64,000 nt of DNA from NCBI GenBank assembly GCA_903813345.2, contig CAIIXF020000005.1:11225375-11289374 (forward strand). Direction: 5' to 3'. The DNA comes from Owenia fusiformis (Eukaryota; Annelida; Polychaeta; Sabellida; Oweniidae). Shown piece by piece: positions 46,509 to 60,745 of this stretch (its first letter is position 1; each line of letters opens with the position of its first letter). The notes below the pieces were generated by a model, which did no database searches, had not been told where the DNA came from, and worked only from the letters and a program-made list of their open reading frames with translations. The translations under genes and the position numbers were made by a program.

Positions 46509-49188
46509 GCTCGACAAAAGCGACAGGCCATATACCATTGGGGAGATCGATAAGGTACACAAAGGGAAGGTTTAAACGAGCCTGGTGGATCAATACTACT
46601 CTAATCCAATCCGTCTTCTTATATATTTGATTTGGAAAATATCAGATTATGGCAAAAACTATACTACTGCCATCTAATATTCAGAACATCTTTATTCTGT
46701 ATTCAGGACCGAGAAGAAATTAGATGTCATGGTTAAGCATGATGGAGTATGAATATTATTTCTGAATCCTAGCTTGGTCCGGGGAAACTGGGAAAGCATT
46801 AAATATCATGTATGAAAATCTTATTATTGTTAATCGAGATATAATATGAACACTTCAGAGGTGTTGATTAAGTTAGACAATGTTCAATTTGATTTACTCT
46901 CAAAAATAGAACTTTGGGGTGACTCTGGCCGTCAACAGTGTCTGTTACTAGAGTATGAGGTTCATTCTACGCCATTTTGTTTTTAGAAATGTAAAAATAA
47001 GCAAAATCGAGCCACAAGCTAAAAAGAGAGCTCTAGAAAGGTACATTTTTAAAATCTAACTTTGTATTCGCGACGTCTGTCGGCTACCGGATTAAACTGC
47101 TATGTTATGACCTAACTCATTTAGATATGAATGGAATAGTGGCGTGTACTATTCATATTTAAATGAGTTGCCCTTAAATTAGTAAGTTAATCCGGTAGCC
47201 GACAGGCGTTAGTCGCATTTGCGAATACAAGCTTAGTTCTTACTGAAACCAAGGTTATGCTATTTAAAAGTTAAGAAACGCTTGTTTTCAACAAAAATAG
47301 TCAATCGTACGTAAAGCTAGCCACAAGGGTTGAATGCTTATTACATCCGAAATGGTCCCATTGAGATTTTAATGTTGGGAATATTGAAGATAAAGGAAAC
47401 TCCGTCTACGACTGAACACTTCCCGTATACATGTATTTGTCTCCTCTTCAGTATCAAAGATGGCAGCGCAAAGCAAAGATGCGCTCGCTAAACGATGAGA
47501 TTATAGATGCAGAATGAGTGATTTGAGTATTTGTAAACATTGTGACGGGATTCATTGCATTCGATGCCAATGATAAATAAATTATATTTGAATCTTATAA
47601 GATTTTACAGGCTTTTCTTTTCAGTGCATTTCGGCGACGTGTTGTGCCGTCCTTATACGGTTGGGCAGAGAGTGCGGGATGACGATGGAGACGTTGAATA
47701 CATGTCCGGCAAACGTGGACCATGTTTCAACATATACTTCATTGTATATGATAAAGTAAAGACCAGGTGGAATTCTTAAATGCAGTACGCCTAAGGGAAA
47801 ATAATGTAATTTTAGTCTTGTTTTAGTACCCTCTTTCCGTAAGCATGCTAATTTACTTTTAGTGCTAGGGGATTTAGATTGTGTTTTGTAACCGTGTATT
47901 TCTTCCGTCTCTCCAATTTACATAGAAACTATTAAGAAGAGACAAGAGGCGTGTAGCAAGTCTTGATGGCCCCAGATTGAATCCGACGATCGTTTATGTC
48001 AGCACTACGAAAATGATCTATCGGCGCTGGATTACGCTACAGTGTTTGATCGCGAATGGATCATTCAACGATTTGGACTTATTGGATTCTTTTATCAATA
48101 TCCACACAGAGCACTTTAAATATTTATACATTCTTCTTTGTTTGATATTTTTCATTTAGCTTGCTCAAATATATCCGACTGGAGAGAAGTGATAAATGTT
48201 TAATAAACAGTGATAGATAATTCTCAGAGTCTCAACGGAGCCTGTTTGACACTGTACACAGAGACGTGGGTATTAGATCTGCTTTGTATGGTAGACAATG
48301 GTATATGGTATACAGGTTTATGGCAAACAGTTCATTCAATGTTTTGCTATGACGATCGTCGATCCATCCATCTGTTATCGGTTTTTTGTTAGATTGTTTA
48401 TGTCAAAATTAATTTATATAAAATAGTTCGAAACCTGCTTCCGACGTTTCTTTTACTATTTTTGCCTCATTTTCTAAAAAATAAATTAAGAAAATTGAGC
48501 CAGAGACCGTGTCTACTTCAGCAGATCACTCGGATCTAGCTCTGGTAGAACAGAATGCTGAATTTCCTTCGATTATTGAAGCAACGTGTGAATATCACAT
48601 CCTAATTTTCACAGCTGTCTTGGTAGTACTATAAACCAGTAGTATGCCGAAGAAGAACAAACGAATTTAATATTAAGTTTTCTGATTCATTATTGATTAG
48701 AGAGCCTTTTGATTGATCTCATATCTTTAATTGTAAAGGTAGATTTTTACATAAGGAATTGTGCATTCTCGGGAGGGAAATTTTCAAGTTGAATTGACCT
48801 ATCCGATCATTATAATATTATTACATAATAGCTGTAGAATCACCGTTAAACACGGAAACGCATCACATATGTTAATAGTTTCTTTGCGGTAATCGGATAA
48901 CCAACTTACTTGCAACATATTTTCTCTTGTTTCTGAGTTGCAGCAGACAAACTGACAGAGTATGTTAATCTCTCTATTGACAGCAAGCAAACGCGGGAAG
49001 CTGTACATCCGTAACTGGCACTAACTGTAAACACATAGGCTCTCGCCGATCGTATTGCCAGATAGAAGTATATGAATGCAAGATACCATAACCACTAACG
49101 CTCTAAGGAATCTCTACTTCAGAAGTGGAATATGGAATTCATATAGACGGCCAAATTGAAAGGTTGCGGAGATGTACACAACATAGGG
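46509..49188. other. Intergenic, nothing firm
   Basis: Apart from the fold-back at 47060-47232 there is no supported feature. The stretch 47628-47779 follows an acceptor-like TTTTCTTTTCAG and is open and less AT-rich (RPYTVGQRVRDDDGDVEYMS), but no domain or partner exon was found. Confidence 0.4.
47060..47232. mobile_element. Fold-back MITE
   Basis: CTTTGTATTCGCGACG with CTGTCGGCTACCGGATTAA at the left pairs with TTAATCCGGTAGCCGACAG and GCGAATACAAG at the right. An inner ACTCATTTAGATATGAAT / ATTCATATTTAAATGAGT pair brings the arms almost together. Confidence 0.8.
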
Positions 49189-49198
49189 TTATATAAGG
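49189..49198 (+). promoter_or_regulatory. Candidate TATA box
   Basis: GTTATATAAGG is the best TATA match upstream of a non-coding stretch that ends at a consensus donor (CTG|GTAAGC, 49288/49289). The expected start of transcription would be near 49220-49230. It is linked to the signal-peptide exon at 50178-50313 only by position. Confidence 0.35.
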
Positions 49199-50177
49199 TG
49201 ACCTGAAAAGGTGTTGAAGCATACATGGTGGCGATCCTATTGCTGATTTGGAAATTATAACACGGTGCGATATAATTCTAGAAAACTGGTAAGCCGCATG
49301 ATATTATAAATGTTCCTGATTGCATATTTATTTTTTAACATCCTTCTTACGAGTTCCTGCTTTGATTTATTTTACAACTCGTTTCCCTTTCATTTACATC
49401 AGAAGAAATTTTCTATGAAGAACCTGAATTAATCATATCGTATTTTACCTGCTGATTACTTATGAAATATGAGCAAGATATGACGCTGTGGCAATTTCAC
49501 GAATGCATTACTTCTCCGCTGATTGTCTTGGAAATTAATCCAGGGCTTGGCAGGGTACTGATTACGCTATTCTGATAAGAAACAAAGCCACAACAATAGC
49601 TTCCATAAGCTCTCGATAATTTGTACCTAGAAATATATAGCAATATCACAATCTAACTATCAATATCATACATTATCAGCGTTTTCATCATATCTCTCAA
49701 ATACAATTTGGCGGTGTCTTTCTTTAATAACATTGGACCTATGGAGGCAATCGAATAATTCGATATCCTATTTTATGAGCAATTACTTTGGCGTTTTGTA
49801 CAAATTGATCGATCCCTATTCTCAGAGAACCAATAAATCGCTGGATTAGAATCCCCATTGCCAGCCGGTCATAAGAGGCTCTGCGATCAATGGTGAGATT
49901 ACGTTCAAGAGAGGGTCTAGCAATGTTCAAGATGTAAGCCGAAGAATTTGGAGAAATTGGCCAAAGAACGAAACATAACTTATTGAGATTAATCTGATGT
50001 GATATTAACAGTTTTTAATAATCGCTCGTGTTATCATTAAGTTTATCTTAGTCGATGAAGACTCTACAGATGTACAACAGAATCAATATGTCTTTGAAGA
50101 ATTCTTAGAAACTCGAGCTTAACATCAGATTCATAAAACTGTCAAAAGTAAAATAATGACATTTTCTCTTTTTACAG

Positions 50178-50313
50178 ATAATATCATATATTGGAGACAA
50201 AACTGAGATGGGACATTTATGAATCTTGCTACCTGTCCCCTTCACGACAAAGATGCATCAAATACAATTTACAGAGGTTCTGGCCTTAGCTACTATCATC
50301 TTGACCTTATTAG
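50178..50313 (+). CDS. Probable first coding exon with signal peptide
   Basis: An acceptor (CTTTTTACAG) is followed by about 75 nt of leader, an ATG at 50253, and 20 codons reading MHQIQFTEVLALATIILTLL up to the donor GTAAGT (phase 1). The hydrophobic stretch with a short polar start is a good eukaryotic signal peptide. A non-coding first exon may end at 49288. No continuing exon was found in the remaining 13.7 kb, so the product is unknown; a secreted or membrane protein is expected. A phase-1 signal exon occurs in many receptor genes, but identity cannot be claimed. Confidence 0.5.
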
Positions 50314-53030
50314 GTAAGTCATTTCTTGACATAAATAAAGAAATTGTGTTGTTTCTTTGAGCATTCCTGTGAACATAAAGGCAAGCATAAATATTTTGAA
50401 GTCTGTTACCTTGCAATCATATGCACACTACTCAAGTACATTTGTCTATTTTGGATGTTCTAATGGTTGGCTTCAGTATCAAATTCTTATATGGTTTTTA
50501 CATATATCATATTGATCGTTTTGGGGATTTATAGGTTCATATTATTTTTTGTTCTTTGAATCTCTTGTTGTGAAAACTCTTCTTCTATGGACATTCCGAG
50601 TGACAAAATAACCATTGAAACCAGCAATAACCATAAAAAGTGATGTGTTCAACATTCCAAATAAACAGTTACTAAACATCCCTCATATGTCGTTCAAATT
50701 GTACAGTTTAAATTGGCAATGTATAGATAAGAATTTCTCTTGAACTTTGCGGTTTGCTCTAACCATCAGAATGGACTGATAGGCTTCACTTTGTTTCAGC
50801 ATGTTTTGGGGATTTTGGAATATTATTGTGGATGGTGTGCTACATAGGGGTGATTTTACCGGATAGTAGATCTTACTTCCTAGTAAATGTCATAGTAGTC
50901 TCAACCTGGTATTGTAAAATGGAGGTTAATTTTCTGTGTCTGTTTGTGAACTTCTCTGATTTGCTTGTTTAACAAATACGCCCTATGCTCTTATAGATCA
51001 TCTTTGGCGTCCCAGATACTGTTTTGTTCATTTGGGTTTGATTTCTTAGCTGGGAGTTATTTTCTGTTGTCGCAACTGATGTTTTCTTATTATTGCTTAG
51101 CCTTGTCCAAGATTATAAAGTTAACTGATGTTGGTCTATGGAGGTGAACTGATACGTTTCAGAAATGTTCATGATAAAGATAAAGACATTGATAATGATA
51201 GAGAATGTATTGTGATTTGGGATCGTTAATCAGAAGAACAGCCACATCAATAGACAAAAAATGCATTTTCTTGAATAAACAACACATTTTTCTTTTGCTT
51301 TTTTCAATTGACTTATTTATCAAAGTTCCAAACCAGATAGTAAAACCGTACGTGTGTTCTCCATCATCTAATATCTTCCAATTTCACTGAGTTATTGGGT
51401 ATAGGTCTTGGATTAGTTTGACGTGCTGTAGTAATCTAAAATGTTGAAATTGCTTCAGACATTTGTAACTTTACAAACACAAATCACGTCAATGGCAATC
51501 CAAAGTGAGAGATTAAGTCAAAATGAAAATATTTTGAACCAATAATCTCTAAACATTCGCACAGTCACAGTTTCGTCTCTTTAGAAAGCACCAGGTTTTG
51601 ATAACCCTTATTTACAATCAATCCAATTGAAATTTCTTTGAATGTTTTACAATTATTCCTTATGTAAATACTACAATTTTAAGTGCTGCAAAACCGCTAA
51701 CAATATATGCCCGGCCAAATGTCGACCTTTGTTGATTTATTTTGAACTTTAATTTAACACAATAATCCAATATTGGATTTGAATAGACGAAATGGGATCA
51801 TTTCAACTTATTTTTCAATTCAGAAAAACAAGAATACATTCCTGAGAAATTCCCATTCAATCACTCTTGAAGTGCTGTCACATAAATCTACTTTGAGATA
51901 ATTATTCATAAAATACAGTCTAAGTCCACATAAATCCTAACGTTGCCTTCCGATTTGCTTTCAAAATGTATTTAAACTTTCTTTACTTCAAGAATATCGA
52001 AACACAATAATAACACAGTTTCTGACATTCCCATGCATAACTGGTAAAATAATAGGGTATCCCATCACAATCTATGTACACATGTTAAACACACTTCAGC
52101 TCCATCAAAACTTTTCTCAGCAGCCATTTTGCCCATAAAAATAAGTAAAATTATACAGAAGTAGATAATAAGGAAAATTAAGTGGTACCTTTCAGCTTTA
52201 CAGAAAAACATAAAAACAATAGACTGTATCTCCAGGCATCTCATGATGGATCAAAATTATACACCGAAGCAACTATAATATGTATAATTTGGACGGGATG
52301 AGATGGGAACGACCATAGGGTATAATGACCAAATCAATATATACAGGAAACCTCGAGTTCCGTTCAATAGCGCTACCTGGAATTACGTTGTCATAGATTG
52401 TATACATACTTCATTTTATATCACAATCTTGAGTATTCTCTGAGTACAATTATACATAGATTGATAAGGTAATTATGGCTTCTGTGTACGGTCTGCCAAT
52501 AGAACCTTTAGTTGAATAATTAATAAATTCTGTATACCATACTGAGCTCTTATTGATATTGCAATTCTTATGAAGGGTTAAAACTTGAGGGTAAATCAAT
52601 TAGTTCTTTATAGTATTGAATGTTACAAATTAGTTCGTATAGATATCTTGTATAATGATCTGATCAGATCGTTTTTGGTGTTGACAATATTCGATTATCA
52701 ATCTTTAAATGTTGTTAATGAAGGCCAATTTGTTGTATGGTAAATAATTGATGTTCGATGAACACAATCTTCCCATTTTCAATTAGAAAGTACGTAAGTA
52801 TTTATAACTCAAAGAATATTAATAATGGGCCTGCTCTTTAGATTGAAATAATGTACATTCCCCTCCATAAGTTTGACAACCTTAGCTCCCCCATTGAAGT
52901 ACGTGTTAAAGCCTCTGTACCTTTGAATTTTTATTTACTTAACCTGCGATGAAAATACTTATACTATTGATGGAAACGTAATTTGACTTTATTTCCAATA
53001 CCTCCAAGTTTTTCCTCAATTACAATAAGT

Positions 53031-53504
53031 CAAAAATTGATGATTTTGATGAATTTTTGAAATCGACATTCGAGGTTTGCCGCAAGTCATATGACAGAAT
53101 ATCCATCCATCCGAGTCCTTGCAAAAATACGAGTTAGGCAGGCAATTGAATTTGTTAACTTTATTTAACCAAAAATTGATATGTTTCTTCAGGTTCAACA
53201 AAGTTATAGGGCTTTAAAGTCAAAATTGTTGTTCAAAAAACCTCCCCCATTGAAATAACACAGGAGGCGAAAATTATTTTCAAAAATGACTTTGAAGCGC
53301 TGTAACTTTAGTATTCATCAAATAAACTAAACACTTGGTGTACAAAAAAGTTAGACAATTCAATTTTCTATATAATAATATTTTTTGCCGAATCTTTTAC
53401 TGAAAAGATATCCTGATTTCTGATTTGCCCCGAACCCTCCATTTCCCATTGGATTTCATGGGAATGACGATTTTCAAAAATTCATCAAATTTATCATCAA
53501 TTTT
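53031..53504. repeat. Inverted repeat pair, ~40-bp arms
   Basis: AAAATTGATGATTTTGATGAA at 53031 onward through TTTTTGAAATCGACATT pairs with 53463-53504 with a few mismatches. It is probably an eroded fold-back element; the interior is featureless. Confidence 0.55.
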
Positions 53505-55029
53505 CCCATTAGTCCATACACAGCAGATATAAATAATTTAATAGTGATAGAATTTGAATAGAATATAATTTGAAACATTAACATTTAAAAATAGATCTAT
53601 GGTTTACAACTCATTTTAAAATTGAAAGGAACCTTCCAGATTGGCCCCAAAAAACAATACAAACCAACATAGAACAATACATATTTACAATAATCTACGA
53701 TTATTTATTTATCAGTAAAGTACACTATAAAAAAATACATGAAAACCACTCAAGTTATTATACAATTTATAAAGCAATACGGCAATATATATGCAACAAT
53801 ATAATATAATACAATACAACGCATTTACAATTCAATTGATATACAATTACTAAATTGCATAATAAATATTTATATAGAGCTTAATTAGGAAGACTGTAGA
53901 GGTATAATGTTTGAAAGAACAGCACGCACCTTGTCATACATTGATTAATGTCTAATATTTGTTTATTTCTTATAATTTGGCTATTGTAGATTGGTGATTC
54001 AATTTCAAGGCAGGAACATCTGTATAAACAAAATAAGACAAACTAGTTCGGAAATATTGATTGCAGGCTCCTTTGGCATATATGTTCTGAAGCTGGAACA
54101 ATATGTAATCTGGTAACATCAGGTTATCGTGGACAGATAATGATTAGTTGGAATTCGATTTCCCTTACATAATCAACAATGAGATTGCAAATAGTCATTG
54201 TCCAACAAAGTTTACTGACTGGTCTAATAACGTATATAGTCTTGTCTTACGTTCATTCCTTTGCCTTTTATTTCTATAGTAGCTGATGGGACATTTAAAT
54301 TTAGTTTTCTGACTTTTTAAAAAAGAAGACGTTACGTTGCCAATCTTAAGTGACGTATTTGACCTGTTCTGGTGGTGTCATTCTACAGCATCATTGAACC
54401 TCTTTATTCTTTCGTCGTAATCATGTAAGTAGGAATTATGTAACGTATAGACCAATGTTTAGAATCATAAGGCACCATTGACCAATTAAACGGATTAGTA
54501 TTCCTGAAACGTAGTGGCGTATTCCCAATATATGCATATTTTATTGTCAAGATAAGGTCTCCGGGGGTTAGATCAGGTGTTCAACTGTAAGAGAGTGTTC
54601 TGAAATGGCCGCTCTAAGGCACACTGGTACAATATATTGTCTAATGGGACTTCGTTTCAGACGCACGTATCTGATGAGCTGTTATATTTTCCAGATCTAT
54701 CATCCATCTTCTAAAAGACCAGATGATTGCAAAATAATATTTAGACTGAAAATAGAAGCGATCAAAGTTGAGTTTTACTTAATAAGACATTATCGATAGT
54801 TCATATCAATAGAATTAAATTGTTTCATTTGAAATACTAGATGGGGATTTCAATTGTTGGTTACTTGACAATGAATTAATGTTTGTCAACAGTGTCAATC
54901 ATGTATAATTTAATAAAGGTTGTGAGAAATGTTGTGTTTGTTCGATTGTTCGAGCTAGACTACATTTTATAGCAATACACCCACTTATCAAATTCGATAC
55001 TACCGATTTAATTTTATCAGAATACGGAC

Positions 55030-55640
55030 TGCTACTTTGTGGTCAAATGAAGTGGGCTACGGAGGTCCCGCGTTCGAGTCCCAGGGACGGAGTTGTTGAT
55101 CCTTGCACTACAGGACCCCCGGTCCAAAGGTCCAACCGTTTACAGGCTCTTGGCTTGGGTTGGTTCTCTGACCGCTCTTGTCGGAGATAGATTGTGAGAC
55201 TGTGGTTTGTTCCCCCACTGACGTGCTTTAGTAGACTCATGGCGTCATACAGTATGGTAGCGAGCCCCCACCAAGGGCAATAGTGGAACGACATGAATTG
55301 GTCCCAGTATGGTTTTTGCCTTGCAACTGAAGAGACTCGAGGAAATCGTGCCATTCGCGGTGACCCAGAAAAGACTTTTTCATTTTCCAACAATCTATTT
55401 TTATCTTCTAATTCTATTTTGATAAGGAAAACTAAGCCTAAGTTCAAAATTTCGAAACTAAACTGTCCACTCTCTCGCGAATGGCATTCTCCATAAATGA
55501 GCAAAAGTGGCGTGTTTACCTATATGGGCAGAAGGGTGTGAAGTTCCCCGAGAAAAGGCTTTTTGCTCGGTCATATCCGGGCAACTCGCGAGATTTCCTC
55601 CAAAGCCAATCAGAAGTTTCAAATTTGAGTGACATTTAAT
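55030..55640. repeat. GC-rich island, possible tRNA-derived SINE
   Basis: The stretch stands out from the AT-rich surroundings. CGCGTTCGAGTCCCAGGGAC at about 55070 resembles a tRNA T-arm and B box, and inverted words (GCCATTCGCG / CGCGAATGGC at 55351 and 55476) occur later. No complete tRNA can be folded. The minus-strand ORF at 55043-55504 has no recognisable domain. The SINE call is tentative. Confidence 0.3.
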
Positions 55641-58600
55641 GCAATTTTTCAGTTGATTCAAAGTTTCAGACTACTAAGAAGTTATCTTTATGTATACGTT
55701 AATAACAATGTTTGTTAGGGTTGCCCACTAGATTTGATCATGATAAGTCCCTTCAATACGAACGATGTTCTTGCTTTCTTCAAAAAAGGGCTCAAGGACT
55801 CACAGATGGATAATGTTATCTTTGATAAACAATAAGATATAGAAAACAAATACGCTATAAGATGATTTCACTCAGAACGGAACTAATATCACGGGCAATA
55901 TATTGACCATAATATATAGAGAGACTACGATCGTGTTATCTTCTCTTTGCTCTGCTAATTATACTGTACAAGAGCTCAAGAGGTTTATTTGTCTTAGGAA
56001 AGGGAATGCCATAAGCTCTCATCTTCCTCTGTTGTAATATTTGTAATCAATATGCCATCTTCTTGTTAGTTCTTCTTCAGGCATATCTAGTTCATTAATA
56101 CGTTGAAAGCGACACTGGTGATTCCGCAACGCGCTGGATAACTTTATTGATATTTGGGTGATAATTGGGATGGATATTAGTATCCCAATTGATATGATTT
56201 GCGTCTCCATAGATCGTATATAGGCATATCTAATACGTCCACATATTTAAAGATCTCAAAAGTAAGAACTATCGGCTTATGAAATCAATTAGTCTCCTAG
56301 CTGGTGGGTTTATGGCATGGTTAAATATTATCTTGGAATTAATGATTATGCCACAACTCACGTCGTGACTTATGGATTGAAATCGACCTTGAGATCCTAA
56401 ATCTGCATCCAAAATCGTCAGCCAAATTGGCATATGATTGATTTAATCAAAAATGCATTAAATAAGTACCTTGAAATGTTGATCTTGAATTCACATTTCG
56501 GAGAGAACACTCAGTATAATTACAAAATCGCATAGGGGCTCTTCCATGATTTTGTTTTTAGCAATATATGTAATTAGATGTCCTGTTGACATCATTAAAC
56601 CGTTATCTTTTTTCCGATACTGCCTTTTTCCTATTGATTAGCTAGTTCGCGTATTAATATCAGGTTACAATCAAATACTGATGGACTTTTCATCTATTTT
56701 GACACTAATCTGCCCGAGCTATTGTTTCATTCTAAGCGGAATTTAGATGATGATATCACGGCACTCACTATTAAGTGTTGGTTAAACAAACCTTTTATTT
56801 AGGGAAATGTATTATCATTCTCCAAATATTTGAAGGGGTATATTTAAACGTCACTTTTTATCCAGGGGGACTAATTACACTACACAGAATAACCAGGGGA
56901 CTAATTGTTCAAGCTGTGTACATTGGATTTCTATGGGGACTTTCTCATCCTTCGAACACAGGCCTCCAGAACTCGCACCGCCTTCGTCTAAAAGAAGGAA
57001 GGAACATAGTGGATGATGTCTGGAGTCCTGTTTTTGGAGGATGGGACTTCTTGGCACACTGATTTGAATATGAAAGGATGGATTGTTTAGCGGTTCTGAG
57101 ACAGTATTCTGCAGAAAGTATTTCGGGCAACGTTTAAAAATAAAAATGAATCAACAGTACTGACATGTGAAATACAAATCATGAGAATGATAATATAAAT
57201 CCAACAAAAAAGATGTAAAAGAAAGGTAAACGTATTCAGAAAGTCGAGACCACTGTTCTAATCACCGCATATAGTAGTAGCAATAGTAGGGATGTCTGAT
57301 GTCTTATTCTATGACTTCCACATCTTAGATTTCCCGTAAGACCTATAAGCATAAAGAATGGTATCTCCGTGGTTACATTCACTAATTTAAAGAATCTATT
57401 CAGAATGTACAAGCAAATGTTTAGTGTAATTCTCAAGCACAGCTGTTCAACTACTTTACATTGCATCTGGTACCCATCCGACCAGGTAAATTCACACTAA
57501 ACTTTATAAGTGTTATTGCCAGAGGCTCGGATGTCTACAAAATGTTTCTGGAAGTTAAGGTAAAAGCTATTAGCGTATTCATAATTTGAAGCAACAACAT
57601 GTCCACATGGATTTGAGAGCAGCTTTGAAATGCATCAGCCACATATATGTATTTTCATATTCTAATCTCACTACTGGATGTATCATCATATTCAGTACTC
57701 TTGTGGATTTTTCTTCCTTCCTTCACAGGTTTATGCTTCAGCTGATGTTCACACGTGTTTGCTTACAATTCACATTCACATGGTTATAGCTACCTTGTAA
57801 ACTCTAGTGTTGGGCTTCGGTTCATACATATGTCTTGTGCCTTGTGTGTTCGGTGGAATTTAGGACTAGTTCCCTTTATTATTGATTCTAGTTCCTTGTC
57901 TGATATTAATGGGGTTCTATGCATTTTTGTTATTCAAATGTTGCTTCTTGTGATTTGCCTATTTTGCCTCTTGTGATAAGTATGATGAGAAAGCACAGAG
58001 GTCAACATTAGAAGACCACCAATGTAGAGTTTCATTGATCAATGAGTCAATGGGGTTCTGTGTTTTGGAGCACAAATGGTATTCGAACCAAAGGTGTGGG
58101 CCCTTCTTTTTCCATTCTTGTATATGCATTCACATAAATTGGCTTAAGATTCTTAATTACTGAGCTTTTCTTCAATTTTAAAGTGACTTTGACCGACAAA
58201 CGTCAGGCCAGATGAAATAAATTTCACAAAATCATGTCTTCGTGTATATAAATACAAAACTTCGACTGGAAGCAAATCTAGTAAGGTCCATACTTGTGAA
58301 AAACAAAAACGAGAAAATCATGCTGTTTCGTTAGCCATGGGAAAGAAAATTAATAGTACATTGCAAATCTTAGCTTGTATCCAGGAGCTGCAATCAGTAC
58401 CTAACACTTCACAAGTCATCGAGGAAGGCAAACAGAATCATTGTTTTCTGAAATTGCCACTTCATGATCGATGTAAATTGTTCAATGTCTTGTTGAATAA
58501 TTTAGGACTGACAAAATATTACATAAACTGCTTTTTGATGCCTTTATCCTTGGGTAACTTAAACCACAGACATCTGTTCTGATTTGTGTACGCTACGATC

Positions 58601-60604
58601 ATGAATAGGAATGTGTGAATGTTACAGAATCCATTGGAACGTGTTATGTTTTACTTTCACGTTTTCCGACGGTTTGTAAGATAAGACATGCGCTGCTTGT
58701 ACATTAAACTTTGTATTCGTTCGACCTCACTTCTTAAAAGAGAGTTTCGTCTTCATAGCTAGACTCTGCGCTCAGGGTATAAGTAGTACTTGTACATACA
58801 AACATTGCTGCATGCTACTGATGAATCCAGCTATGTGAATTTCATAGTTTTACTTATGTATTTAGGAATGCTTTGTCAACTGAAGTCTAGGTCGGGATTC
58901 ATTATATGGCACTATAGACCCGATGGGTACATTTTGATTTTTTGAAATCTTGTCATCGCGCGAATCATTTTCTGCTCAACAGTAGTATATCGAAAGGAAG
59001 CACACCCAATAGCGAAATTAACCAAATAACCTTAGAAATACCTAATGCGATTGACGACGTACTAATTCATACAGTTTTATTCAATTTGTGGATGTTTTTA
59101 TACATTATGGTTAAGAGTGGGTGCATTGATAATGGGTTTAAATTAGGTAAAACTCTCCTTTAAGCAGTTTGTTAGAAATTTGGAATAAAAGTAGACCCTA
59201 ATTGCAGAGTACTTCCCTGAAGTAATTCGATTAACTCGATATATCTGCTGACACTTTCTATTTCCTTTAGTTTGAAATGATGTTTTCGTCTTGTGTTAGA
59301 ACACGATGACTGAACATATCAAAATATATATCTTTCCCTGTAGTTTAATGTTACACTTTGCCATTTCATTTTTTCTTATCTAGGACAGTTATGATCACAT
59401 TTATGCTGTATTAGTTATGCTTTAGTAATGTTCAGCGAACCGTGACCACTTAGATACGTTTCTAAAACCTTATAGCGATATTATAATGTATAATATCAGA
59501 TTCATACTTTGCTATTGATCGAGTACCTCTGCAGGTTAACTGAATCATTTACGCTTCGGGTTACCGGAGATATTTTAGTCTTTGAAAAGCTTTAGGGTTT
59601 ACATGGTTCAATAATTGCTATCTCGCTAATATTCCCATCTTTAATAAGTATAGAAACGGTCTATCATTGTTCAAACGCCGAGATTGAAATGCATATGTCG
59701 TAACCAAACAATAGAAACGCCTATACCATTAAAATGATTAATAGCCGATAGTTCCAACAACAGATTGATTATCTTTATTTTGCCTGGATGTCTTTTAATA
59801 TTGTTCTTAATAGAATAGAGCAGATTAAAACATCCGATTACTTCATACTCGGAAAACAATTTGAAAACGAAACTGAAATTGATCCAAACATCGATAAACT
59901 GGCCACACTTGTTGTACAAGAAAGAGCATCTGCTGATCATGCTATGCCCAGATTATTTCCCAACGTCTAAATATGCATAAAGTATGTCTGATAGGATTGT
60001 CTATTGACCACGAAACTCCAAATAACGTACGTTTCTACCGCTTTGTAGTAGGTCTTGCATGATTGCCCATTCAGCTTCAAAAATCTTCAATTCGCTCTTA
60101 ATGACTGATGTCGTCTTAATTCTCAGTAATTGCAATTATTTATGGTATTGGGGAACATGTTATGGCTTGCTCTACTGATCGAAAGTATCAAAAATCTTTT
60201 GGGGCTTTTTACTGTGTCTATTATGGATTGGTACTGTGAGCTCATAATTGTTTTTTAGTTTTTGTCTCTCTCGTTGCCCATCGAGTCTTCTGAAAATATA
60301 TTCCATGCTAGTCTCGGGGCATATTTTTAAAAGAGGTCTTGATAGGCAGCAATATTCCCAATAAGGTTTTGGTATTGATTTTGGTCGTTGGTATTCCTCA
60401 GGCCTATGTGCATCTCATCCTGTGAATACTTGCAGTTGAGTTTTAACATCTCCGAGTCATTGAATAAACGCTTTAAACAAGTCATGTTGAACGCTATCCA
60501 TGTTTTCTATCCTGCGATCATGTAGGGTAAACAACAGTCGGATCTTAGGGTGTCGTAAGTGGGTGATGGGTGAATGTATCATTAAACGCATCATAAACCA
60601 TGAC

Positions 60605-60745
60605 ATCTCATTTCTTCTCAGCCCTGAGAAAGAAAGATACGATGAGTATCAGAATATAATGCATCATACGTGATTTCATCATACGTACATCTCGTTTCCT
60701 CACGGCTCATGCTTCTCGTGAAACAGAAAGATGCGATGAGCTTTA
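60605..60745. repeat. Paired hairpin motifs
   Basis: Two units, each CATCTC-rich then a GAAA-(C)AGAAAGATGCGATGAG-type word (about 60627 and 60720), form small hairpins. A third related word (AGCAGAAAGATGTGATGAGT) is at about 27320. The origin is unknown. Confidence 0.35.

Noticed and set aside
47555-47779. Possible terminal exon after a TTTTCTTTTCAG acceptor
   Set aside because: The sequence is coding-like in composition, but there is no domain, no partner exon and no clear phase; left as unassigned.
58337-58582. 81-residue plus-strand ORF starting MGKKINSTLQ
   Set aside because: No recognisable family, splice context or codon evidence; such ORFs occur by chance in this much sequence.
59788-59970. 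60-residue ORF with protein-like composition (NETEIDPNIDKLATLVVQER)
   Set aside because: It might be a gene remnant, but no homologue, acceptor or extension was recognised.
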